Positions 17,141 through 24,321 of a stretch of DNA of 55,898 nt are shown here, one piece after another. The notes below the pieces were generated by a model. That model did no database searches. It was not told the origin of the DNA and was given only the letters and a program-made list of their open reading frames with translations. Source of the DNA: Bacteroides sp. GTDB taxonomy: Bacteria; Bacteroidota; Bacteroidia; Bacteroidales; Bacteroidaceae. The stretch spans positions 1 through 55,898 of the forward strand of contig DXWV01000083.1 of assembly GCA_019416685.1 (NCBI GenBank), given 5' to 3'. Position 1 is the stretch's first letter; the number at the start of each line of letters is the position of its first letter. The translations under genes and the position numbers were made by a program.

Positions 17141-18094
17141 TCAATAAATCTCCTGGGCTACTTTCTTAATGCTGTCCACAGCACCAATAGAGTAGAAATG
17201 AATACTCGGTGCACCATGTGCCATCAATTCCCTGCACTGATTAATACACCATTCTACACCTGCTTGTTGCACTTCTGCCTCATTTTTACATTTCAGCGTT
17301 TCTTTCACCAAATCATCAGGTAAATCCACCTTAAAGGTTTTTGGTATCATACTTAGCTGCGAAGCCTTTTTGAAAGGCTTTATTCCCGGAATAATAGGGA
17401 TGTTGATGCCTTCCTGTCTGGCTTTTTCTACAAAGTCAAAGTATTTCTGATTATCGTAGAAAAGCTGGGTTACGGCATATTCTGCTCCGGCTTCTACTTT
17501 TTTCTTCAGCCAGTAGATATCCGAATCCATGTTGGGAGCTTCCTCATGTTTCTCAGGATAGCAGGCCACCCCATACGAGAATGGGGTATTGGTGACTTTC
17601 ATTTCCGATCCGTCAACGAAGATCCCTTTATTAAAGTTATTGATCTGTTCCTGCAATTCGATGGCATGATGATAACCGTCTCCTTCGGGAGTAAACACCG
17701 ATTCGTGTTTTGCCTTGTCTCCCCGGAGTACCAGCAGGTCGGTTATGCCCAGAAATTGCAGATCGAGCAGCACATATTCTGTCTCTTCGCGGGTAAAACC
17801 GCTACATAAAAGATGCGGTACTACTGTGATGTTGTATTTATTCTGAATGGCAGCAGCTACCGCTACCGTTCCCGGACGTCTTCTTAGCTTGTTACGCTGA
17901 AACAGTCCGTTACCCAGATCTTTGTATACATATTCACTCCGGTGTGTTGTTATATTGATATATTTAGGATCGAACTCACGTAATGTATCAATATCCCGGC
18001 ATAATTTTTCAATCCCTGTACCTTTCAGTGGTGGGAGAATTTCAAAAGAGAAAGCTGTTTTCTCGTTGCTATGTATAAGGTCTATTACTCTCAT
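17141..18094 (-). CDS. metF: 5,10-Methylenetetrahydrofolate reductase
   Basis: FAD-dependent TIM-barrel enzyme reducing 5,10-methylene-THF to 5-methyl-THF for methionine synthesis. 317 aa, complete. The start MRVIDLIHSNEKTAFSFEIL with FSFEILPP matches the family. FDPKYINITTH, LLVLRGDKAK, ACYPEKHEEAP and YAVTQLFYDN are the expected substrate and flavin-binding segments. It leads the metF-holB-ricT-gldH group. Confidence 0.95.
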   Translation of the reverse strand: MRVIDLIHSNEKTAFSFEILPPLKGTGIEKLCRDIDTLREFDPKYINITTHRSEYVYKDLGNGLFQRNKLRRRPGTVAVAAAIQNKYNITVVPHLLCSGFTREETEYVLLDLQFLGITDLLVLRGDKAKHESVFTPEGDGYHHAIELQEQINNFNKGIFVDGSEMKVTNTPFSYGVACYPEKHEEAPNMDSDIYWLKKKVEAGAEYAVTQLFYDNQKYFDFVEKARQEGINIPIIPGIKPFKKASQLSMIPKTFKVDLPDDLVKETLKCKNEAEVQQAGVEWCINQCRELMAHGAPSIHFYSIGAVDSIKKVAQEIY

Positions 18095-18143
18095 TTATTT
18101 GGTTATTCTTCTCTGCCTCTGTGCAAAGACATGCATATTGGGA

Positions 18144-18151
18144 CAAAAATA
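18144..18151 (-). promoter_or_regulatory. Possible -7 box for metF
   Basis: On the minus strand this reads TATTTTTG, matching TAnnTTTG, about 50 bp before the metF ATG. No good -33 element is visible. A 10-bp inverted repeat (AAATACGAAA at 18148-18157, TTTCGTATTT at 18191-18200) overlaps it. Confidence 0.35.
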
Positions 18152-18402
18152 CGAAAAAAGAAAGATTTTCTTTCGTTTGAACAGAAATAGTTTCGTATTT
18201 CTCATGGGAGAAACTGAAAAAGTGAGAATACGGTAGTTGGTTTTTGATAGTTTCCACTTGGTAAACCGGCTTATCTTAGCTTGCTCCTCGTAAAGCCTTT
18301 GATATTCCTTGAAAAGAAGGGGAGGAGGTAGAAGCAAGCTCATTTTGTAAAAAAAACGGATAATATTCTGTATTAGAAATTATAAAATATTTTTATAATT
18401 AG

Positions 18403-18582
18403 AAACTGTTTTGATTTTTATTCGGAGTTTATTTTGTCTTATTTTTTGTTTAGCTGCGGCTTTGTTTTTAGGAGCATAGCGGGCTATGTGACTAAAAACA
18501 AAGTTGCAGATAAGCGAAAAAGAAGGCTGAAGAAGCCCGAGATGAAGCAAAAAGGATTCTTCATAAAAATCAAAACGGTTTT
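18403..18582. repeat. Nested palindromic element (MITE-like)
   Basis: Outer arms AACTGTTTTGATTTTTAT (18404-18421) and its near-perfect complement (about 18564-18581) enclose an inner hairpin. The inner arms at 18454-18480 (starting CTGCGGCTTTG) and 18483-18509 (ending CAAAGTTGCAG) are 27 bases each with few mismatches. Further sequence between them also pairs. No coding capacity is seen. The structure resembles a small non-autonomous mobile or REP-like element. Confidence 0.65.
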
Positions 18583-18638
18583 TTATAGTCTGAGGATATT
18601 TTTTATGTAATTACCCATTTATATTCAAAATAATTACC

Positions 18639-18646
18639 TATTTTTG
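18639..18646 (+). promoter_or_regulatory. Possible -7 box before the XRE remnant
   Basis: TATTTTTG matches the consensus and lies 35 bp before the remnant's ATG. Direct repeats AATTACCCA/AATTACCTA flank it. The -33 element is not visible. Confidence 0.35.
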
Positions 18647-18680
18647 GAATCGGGTACATAAAGTAAGCAGAATCAAAGAT

Positions 18681-18908
18681 ATGAATCGAATAAAAGAGGT
18701 GCTTCAAGATAAAGGCATTAAATAGATATGGTTAGCTGATAAGTTAGAGAAAAGCTTCAAGATGGTGAATAATTATACTTGTAACCGTAGCCGGCTGCCT
18801 TTAGAAACTCTTTACAAGATTGTGTGGATTTCTTGCATGTACGACAACGTAAAGATGGGTACTCCTTCTGAGATACAAGAATTAATTGATTGGTATAAAA
18901 TTGATTGA
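18681..18908 (+). pseudogene. Broken XRE-type HTH regulator
   Basis: The frame starts MNRIKEVLQDKGIK, hits TAG at 18723-18725, then continues in frame as IWLADKLEKSFKMVNNYTCNRSRLPLETLYKI and ends at TGA 18906. This is the helix-turn-helix pattern of small XRE regulators, where Gln normally stands at the stop (CAG or CAA to TAG). The C-terminal third no longer resembles the family. It ends 3 bp before the DUF1016 gene and was probably its regulator or operon partner. Confidence 0.7.
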
Positions 18909-18911
18909 GTT

Positions 18912-19952
18912 ATGGCGAAAAACAGGATGATAATGGACGATAGTGAATATGCTCAAATATTGCAGCAGGCTGTTTCTGAGATTCAGACTGCCCGAACCAC
19001 TGTTGCCCGTCAAGTAAACAGTACGGTTAATTCTGTATATTGGAATATTGGCAAATTACTCTTCAACAAGAATTTGGAGAGCGGATATGGTAGTGGTGTA
19101 GTTAAACGATTGTCGGTGGATTTAAAAGAGCAGTTTCCTGATATGGGGTTATCTCCTCGCAACCTGTGGGATATGAAACGGTTTTATGAAAGATATAATG
19201 CTTGCGATTCAAAACTGCGACAACTTGTCGCAGTTTTACCGTGGGGGCATAATCTACTGCTTTTAAGTAAAGTGGAAAACAGCGATGCTGTTGAGTTTTA
19301 TGCTCAAGAGTGTTTGCGGAAAGGCTGGTCAAGAGATATGTTACTCAATGCAATAAAGATGAATACCTACGCAGGGCGTCAATCGCAAATCAGAACGAAC
19401 AATTTTGATGTAGTCCTGCCTGTAGCACAAGCTGATTATGTTAATGAGGTTTTTAGAAGTTCCTATAATCTCAGCTTTCTTGGAATAACAGAGCCTGTTA
19501 GAGAATTGGAATTAGAGAAACGACTGGTTTCTAAAATCAAGTCATTTATTTTGGAATTAGGTCGTGGATTTTCTTTTATTGGCAATCAATATCGGCTGGA
19601 GTATAATAATAAGGAATATGTGGTAGATATGCTTTTCTTCCATAGAGGGTTGCGATCACTTGTTGCTATTGAGCTAAAGATCGGAGTTTTTAAAGCGGAA
19701 TATGTGGGTAAAATGAATTTGTACCTTTCGCTACTCGACCGTTTAGAAAAAGGCGAGAATGAAAATCCATCCATAGGTATCATCCTTTGTGCTGACAAAG
19801 ATCACTTAGATGTAGAGATTGCGTTGCAAGATGTAAATAAGCCTATTGGAGTTGCCGAGTATCAGCTACTGTTACCGAAAGACGAACTTCAGGCATTACT
19901 TATTCAAGAGATTAACTCTGTAGAGAAAAAGATTGATTTAGAAGAGGAATAG
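18912..19952 (+). CDS. DUF1016 (YhcG-like) PD-(D/E)XK nuclease family protein
   Basis: 346 aa. The N-terminal DUF1016 winged-helix-like domain (about 10-150) shows the typical SVYWNIGKLL, YGSGVVKRLSVDLKEQFPDMGLSPRNLWDMKRFYERY and LPWGHNLLLLSKV. The C-terminal domain (about 175-330) is a predicted PD-(D/E)XK nuclease with DMLFFHRGLRSLVAIELKIG, where the D and ExK residues lie. Such proteins often travel with restriction or other defence islands, and YhcG is implicated in DNA-break processing. Here it is accessory-like: it follows a broken XRE gene and a palindromic element. Confidence 0.85.
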   Translation: MAKNRMIMDDSEYAQILQQAVSEIQTARTTVARQVNSTVNSVYWNIGKLLFNKNLESGYGSGVVKRLSVDLKEQFPDMGLSPRNLWDMKRFYERYNACDSKLRQLVAVLPWGHNLLLLSKVENSDAVEFYAQECLRKGWSRDMLLNAIKMNTYAGRQSQIRTNNFDVVLPVAQADYVNEVFRSSYNLSFLGITEPVRELELEKRLVSKIKSFILELGRGFSFIGNQYRLEYNNKEYVVDMLFFHRGLRSLVAIELKIGVFKAEYVGKMNLYLSLLDRLEKGENENPSIGIILCADKDHLDVEIALQDVNKPIGVAEYQLLLPKDELQALLIQEINSVEKKIDLEEE

Positions 19953-20006
19953 CAGCATTTAATTTGCTACTCCAAAAACTTGTAACTATAAAATCAAAAG
20001 ACTACT

Positions 20007-20666
20007 ATGATAGGTATTAGTACAGACTCAATTCAATTAGCAAAAGACCGTAAAATTGATTGTATAGACGGATGGATAAATGCTCTTGCCATATTGGTAT
20101 ACATTGATATATTTTTAGGGGTACTTCAACAACAGGGAGAACAAGTCGATAAAGTGTTGGATAATTTTACAATTGGCTATTTGATTCAGTTTATAGTAGG
20201 TGCTATTTTTTGTATTCTGGTAGTTAAATTTCTAACAATCCTTTTATATATTTTATATTTAGGGGTTATTGCTGAATATGTGGAGAAATTGGTTTCATTC
20301 CGTGAACGCCAAGATAGTGCCGTATCAATATACAAATTGAAGGAATATGCAATGATGAACAATAATGATGTAGTTGCCAGAATTGCTGATGAAGCAGAAA
20401 AGAAAGAAACAAAATATTTGAGGAATACTTTAGTAAAAGTTGGAACTATCATTTTGATATGCTTTGATTTCTATTATGGAGGTGCTTATATACCTAATAT
20501 AATTTCAGATCCTTCTACCCATTTAGTAATAGTTATCGCCTGTATTCTTATTTGTATTGGTTTGTTACAATCTTTATATGAAAGAGAAGCGCAAGTATTT
20601 ATATTTTCAGATGAGTTACGCAAGAAAATTGTGGGACGAAATAAATCAATAATTGATGATGTGTAA
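20007..20666 (+). CDS. Unknown small multi-pass membrane protein
   Basis: 219 aa, not recognised. Hydrophobic segments lie at about 25-40, 55-85, 145-160 and 170-190, giving perhaps four membrane passes, with a charged central stretch (about 90-140, containing EYVEKLVSFRERQDSA). The gene is very AT-rich compared with the housekeeping genes, which suggests acquisition. It follows the DUF1016 gene by 54 bp on the same strand and may be its partner. No function is proposed. Confidence 0.7.
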   Translation: MIGISTDSIQLAKDRKIDCIDGWINALAILVYIDIFLGVLQQQGEQVDKVLDNFTIGYLIQFIVGAIFCILVVKFLTILLYILYLGVIAEYVEKLVSFRERQDSAVSIYKLKEYAMMNNNDVVARIADEAEKKETKYLRNTLVKVGTIILICFDFYYGGAYIPNIISDPSTHLVIVIACILICIGLLQSLYEREAQVFIFSDELRKKIVGRNKSIIDDV

Positions 20667-20694
20667 CTTTTGCAAATAATAGCATTGGTAGTAA

Positions 20695-21549
20695 TCATCT
20701 GTAGTTGGAGACAAGCTGTCGGCTAAAATCCGTTCTATATTCTGACGGCGCCATCCCTATTCTCTTTTGCACATAACGACTAAAATAAGAGATAGAGGAA
20801 AAGTCCAACTGCTCTGCAATTGCTGTTAGGGGAAGTTCCTTTTGTCGCAACAGGCGAGTGATTTCCTGAAGGGTAAAGCGGTCTATCCAGTAAGTAGCAG
20901 GTTTACCGCTTACTTTTTTACATACCTCCGATAGGTAATGAGGGGTAATACAAAGCTGGGAAGCATAAAAATCAAGATCACGGTTACGGATATATGCACC
21001 ACGGTGCAACAACTCTATAAATTTTCGCAGCAGAGAGGCTATCCGTTCCGATACTTGCATGATTTTCTGACTGCGGGCATGGATGTCGTAGAGGTCGAGA
21101 ATGTGTGCGGTAAGCAGACTCCCCAATAATTCTTCCCGGAAAAGATGCTCTTTATTTTCCAGACGCTTCCAGATACACTGCATGGCTTGCTCACACACCT
21201 GAAAATCAGAAGAAGAAAGTTTCATAACCGGATTCTGTAAAAGTGATAGATGTCCGATGATGCCGTAATTGCTGCGAATGGCAATCGAGGTAATGAATGT
21301 ATCCGAAAGACTCATCAGGATTCCCTGAAAATCTCCGGAATCCGAAAAATCCGACACAAGTGTAGCATTGGGCAGAATGACATAATCTCCGGTTGCAATG
21401 TTATAGCGGGTATCCTGAAACGTGAAACTCATATTACCCCTGCTGCAAAGAATATGAATTACCCGTCCCGTGTATTGTAAGGTATTAAAATCCTGTAGTG
21501 TATCAACGAAAATAATACCGTCAAAGTCTGTATGTTCCATAACTTTCAT
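20695..21549 (-). CDS. AraC family transcriptional regulator
   Basis: About 284 aa. The N-terminal cupin-like sensing domain (ILCSRGNMSFTFQDTRYNIATGDYVILPN) precedes a C-terminal AraC/XylS double helix-turn-helix (about 185-275) with ITPHYLSEVCKKVSGKPATYWIDRF and LDFSSISYFSRYVQKRIGMAPSEYR. The start is uncertain: ATG at 21549 or 21540 gives a normal N-terminus, while a frame open to 21597 adds an unlikely leader. It is divergent from the oxidoreductase at 21762, which it probably controls. Confidence 0.9.
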   Translation of the reverse strand: MKVMEHTDFDGIIFVDTLQDFNTLQYTGRVIHILCSRGNMSFTFQDTRYNIATGDYVILPNATLVSDFSDSGDFQGILMSLSDTFITSIAIRSNYGIIGHLSLLQNPVMKLSSSDFQVCEQAMQCIWKRLENKEHLFREELLGSLLTAHILDLYDIHARSQKIMQVSERIASLLRKFIELLHRGAYIRNRDLDFYASQLCITPHYLSEVCKKVSGKPATYWIDRFTLQEITRLLRQKELPLTAIAEQLDFSSISYFSRYVQKRIGMAPSEYRTDFSRQLVSNYR

Positions 21550-21633
21550 CCATTTATTGCGAAAGTAGTCAAAAACCACGAAAAGTGAAAATATCACCTC
21601 GAATTATGTAACAATGAAATAATAGATACCCTG

Positions 21634-21641
21634 TAATTTTG
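21634..21641 (+). promoter_or_regulatory. Possible -7 box for the oxidoreductase gene
   Basis: TAATTTTG in the AraC/oxidoreductase divergent spacer matches the -7 consensus. It lies 120 bp before the ATG at 21762. Confidence 0.4.
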
Positions 21642-21675
21642 CATCAGATATTAAAACCATATTAAGATATCTTCG

Positions 21676-21741
21676 TTGAATAACAAAACAGCCCTTGTAG
21701 TCGGAGCCAGCTATAAAGTGGACGGTGATACAGGAGCATAA
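21676..21741 (+). other. Short coding-like remnant (Rossmann N-terminus-like)
   Basis: A 21-codon frame from TTG encodes NNKTALVVGASYKVDGDTGA then stops. KTALVVGAS resembles the first beta strand and glycine turn of NAD(P)-binding proteins but breaks off at once. It may be a deletion remnant or chance. Confidence 0.25.
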
Positions 21742-21761
21742 AACAAATAACAGTAAAAAGA

Positions 21762-22325
21762 ATGAATGTGAAAAATATATTGATTATCAGCGGTCATACA
21801 GACCTTGCCGCATCCATGGCCAACAAGACGATTCTTGATGCCTTGAACAAATGTCTGCCGGAAGCCGAAATCGTAAAGCTCAACGAACTTTATCCCGATT
21901 TCAGAATCGACGTAGCAGCTGAACAACAGAAATTGCTCCGGGCAGACATCATCATATTGCAGTTTCCCTTCTTTTGGTATTCTGCGCCCTCCATATTGGA
22001 ACGATGGATGGAAGAAACATTCCGGCATGGGTTTTCGCATGGTAGTACCGGAGACAAACTCAAAGGTAAGAAACTTATTCTCTCTTTCACTACGGGAGCG
22101 CCTGAAGCGTTGTATAGCCACGAGGGAGCGATGGGTTACACTATTGACGAATTTCTATCTTGTTACAAGGCCACTTGCCGACTGACTCAAATGGAGTATT
22201 GCGGCAGTGTATATACCTGTGGCGTAAGTTATGGCAACCGTACCGCTCCCGAACTCATCGAACAGCAGAAAAACGTATCGGTAGAACATGCAGAACGTCT
22301 TGTTCAACTGCTTGAAACACTCTGA
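21762..22325 (+). CDS. NAD(P)H-dependent oxidoreductase, flavodoxin fold
   Basis: 187 aa, similar to the MdaB/KefF/NQO family of FMN or FAD quinone reductases. The N-terminal strand and phosphate loop ILIISGHTDLAASMANK, IILQFPFFWYSAPSILERWMEETFRHGFSHG and LILSFTTGAPEALYS match the family's flavin and substrate sites. It is divergent from an AraC regulator, suggesting induction by a small molecule or redox stress. The substrate is unknown. Confidence 0.88.
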   Translation: MNVKNILIISGHTDLAASMANKTILDALNKCLPEAEIVKLNELYPDFRIDVAAEQQKLLRADIIILQFPFFWYSAPSILERWMEETFRHGFSHGSTGDKLKGKKLILSFTTGAPEALYSHEGAMGYTIDEFLSCYKATCRLTQMEYCGSVYTCGVSYGNRTAPELIEQQKNVSVEHAERLVQLLETL

Positions 22326-22376
22326 TACTCGAAGATAGACTGCGTAATCCCGACGAGATAATATTCTGCTCTTTCT

Positions 22377-22832
22377 TTAGAAACTGTTTGGTTGTTTTCT
22401 CTCCTTTCTCCACCTCTGAAATCCTCTCATCAGTGTTTCTTCTGAGATAAGTTCCGTCATTTCGTATTTATCTACAAACTCTTCCAATGCCAATTTGTAG
22501 GTGATATGCCGTTTGAATCGGTTTTCAAGCATGTAGTCATAGAGTTCTATTTTCATTTGTAATTCTATTTTTTGTTCAATTTTACGGATACTTTCATAAC
22601 CCAGATAGTTGTATTTTTCTGGGTTCTTGCCATCTCTTGGATCGGGGAGTACGAAGAGGATATTTCCGGTTTCACGTTGGTAGGGGAGGTTGGCGGGATG
22701 CGGTACTGTGAAGAAGTGAAGAGTATGGTAAAGAGGTTCAAGAGGGGAGAACCGGATAGGGGGAGGTGTGCCATAACGGGCATACATATAAGCCGCCAGA
22801 TACGGCTTAATTTCAAAACGTATTGTAACCAT
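22377..22832 (-). CDS. Unknown 151-aa protein
   Basis: Not recognised. It starts MVTIRFEIKPYLAAYMYARYG and has a Pro-rich middle. The basic, helical C-terminus (about 85-148, with ALEEFVDKYEMTELISEETLMRGFQRWRKERK) could be a DNA-binding helical domain. There is no signal peptide or membrane segment. Upstream on its 5' side lies an array of TTGGTTTAAAACCAA palindromes, so a self-regulating DNA-binding protein is a reasonable guess, not shown. Confidence 0.6.
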   Translation of the reverse strand: MVTIRFEIKPYLAAYMYARYGTPPPIRFSPLEPLYHTLHFFTVPHPANLPYQRETGNILFVLPDPRDGKNPEKYNYLGYESIRKIEQKIELQMKIELYDYMLENRFKRHITYKLALEEFVDKYEMTELISEETLMRGFQRWRKERKQPNSF

Positions 22833-22913
22833 TTGTATTAGATTTATTGATGAATAAAAAGTATTTCAATGCCCTGGCAGGCAGTAAAATTTCAAATGGT
22901 TACAAAAGGTACA

Positions 22914-22998
22914 TATTGGTTTTAAACCAATACACTCTTGGTTTAAAACCAATATGTTGTTGGTCGGTGAGGAAAGAGGCGTTGGTTTAAAACCAATA
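22914..22998. repeat. Phased palindrome array (TTGGTTTWAAACCAA)
   Basis: 15-base palindromes lie at 22916-22930, 22938-22952 and 22982-22996. Centres are 22 and 44 bp apart. A half site (TTGGT, 22960-22964) occupies the missing position in phase. This is typical of cooperative protein binding on one face of the helix. The array lies 84 bp upstream of the 151-aa gene start. Confidence 0.75.
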
Positions 22999-23017
22999 AG
23001 ATTTGAATCTATTTCAC

Positions 23018-23057
23018 CACAAAAAATACCCTCTGCCACGCTTGACAGAGGGTATTT
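23018..23057 (-). terminator. Intrinsic terminator for the leftward barrel operon
   Basis: A perfect 12-bp stem, AAATACCCTCTG (23024-23035) with CAGAGGGTATTT (23046-23057) and a 10-base loop. Read on the minus strand the stem is followed by a T run, so it ends transcription coming from the gene at 23158. Confidence 0.88.
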
Positions 23058-23157
23058 GACAGACTCCCGGATGGTCTAAATCATTGGAGTCCGACACAAA
23101 CAAACAGTAGCCACAAGCGTTTCACAACGGTTCACAGTGACCGATAAATCACTTAGT

Positions 23158-24321
23158 CTAAAATTTATAACTTGTTCCTATCATTAGTCCTACAGTGCCT
23201 CGTATGGGCTCTTGTAAGTCTGCACGATAGGTTTTGTCTTTGAAAATATTAATCCTTGGTTCTATCCATAGTCCGGAATGTTCCGACAGGCGGATAAGTC
23301 CCTGTACTCCGAAACGTCCGTTTATCACAATCGGAGAGCCGGAGGCTGCTCCCGGGAAGTAACTTCCGATACCTCCGACAAATATCAGGTCGAACACCCG
23401 GTTTTTACGGTCGGCAAACAAGGTAGTGAGGTTACAGAGATAATCGGTGCAAAGGTTCACATTAAAATCTTTGTCTGCTCCGCTGTCATCGTTGTCCAGA
23501 AACGCCGTGCTGCTGCCTGCCGAGATGCGGATGCCGTTTATGCGTGACTTCCCAAACCATTTACCCAGTGCAAATTCTGTGTTGAACAGTATGTTCCCCG
23601 TGTTCCCCGTTCCGGCGGAAATCGAAGCGAAGCCGTTTCGCAACAGCCATGACTGGCTGAATCCCGAAGGCTTATACGTGATTCCTACTAAAAGTGAGCC
23701 TACCAGATCGAATCGCCGCCACGAAGAAACATTGTCTACACGATCCGGATACAATGCCAATCCCGGTTCTATGAACAGGTTGAACGCTGGAGAAATATTA
23801 AACTTTCCTTGTAGTGCACCGTGTAACCCATACGAATGAATCGTGATTTTTGCTTCCGGTATCAGCGTAGCCTGATAGCTGATACCTCCGATAGCAATGA
23901 CTTCAAACACTCTTTTCGGATTATAGCGGGCGGCAAATGCACTTATGTTAATCAGATAGTCTGCACTGATGCCTACCAGATTGGTATTTCCTATTCCTTT
24001 CCACATCGCATATTCTGCTCCACCACGTATACCGATGACCGGCGTCAACCAGTTGCCCACATATACTGACGTTTTGGGGCCGTGTGCTGTTTTGCCGCTA
24101 CCCATGTCAAACAGATGTCCCATACCGGCACCTATGGAAAAAAAGAGGTGCTCTGTTCCCCGTTTTGATTCAAATTTGTCAGCAGTTCTCCGTTTAGGCA
24201 TTATATATTCAGATGCCTTGATATTCTCTTTGGGGCGAACAGTTTCATTTTTTTGTTGAGCGTTCAGGGGTAAGCACATAAATAGCCAGACCCCTATCAC
24301 CATTTTTGTATTTCTATTCAT
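23158..24321 (-). CDS. Outer-membrane beta-barrel protein (unknown)
   Basis: 387 aa with a signal peptide (WLFMCLPLNAQQ). After a charged spacer come repeated alternating amphipathic strands with Gly and aromatic residues (FFSIGAGMGHLFDMGSG, GIRGGAEYAMW, NGRFGVQGLIRL) and a C-terminal strand ending TSYKF. This is the look of an outer-membrane barrel. It is the last gene of the leftward group and overlaps the preceding gene by 8 bp. The specific function is not recognised. Confidence 0.75.
   Translation of the reverse strand: MNRNTKMVIGVWLFMCLPLNAQQKNETVRPKENIKASEYIMPKRRTADKFESKRGTEHLFFSIGAGMGHLFDMGSGKTAHGPKTSVYVGNWLTPVIGIRGGAEYAMWKGIGNTNLVGISADYLINISAFAARYNPKRVFEVIAIGGISYQATLIPEAKITIHSYGLHGALQGKFNISPAFNLFIEPGLALYPDRVDNVSSWRRFDLVGSLLVGITYKPSGFSQSWLLRNGFASISAGTGNTGNILFNTEFALGKWFGKSRINGIRISAGSSTAFLDNDDSGADKDFNVNLCTDYLCNLTTLFADRKNRVFDLIFVGGIGSYFPGAASGSPIVINGRFGVQGLIRLSEHSGLWIEPRINIFKDKTYRADLQEPIRGTVGLMIGTSYKF

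Larger units (their letters stand above)
22833..23157. other. 325-bp spacer with operator array and terminator
   Basis: This stretch between two minus-strand genes holds the palindrome array (22914-22998) and a leftward terminator (23018-23057). A 13-base match (CAAATGGTTACAA, 22893-22905) is in inverted orientation to the start region of the 151-aa gene. I see no gene. Confidence 0.6.

Noticed and set aside
18095..18343. 82-aa minus-strand frame upstream of metF
   Set aside because: Covers the probable metF promoter and an inverted repeat; sequence is Lys/Phe/Arg-rich with no domain.
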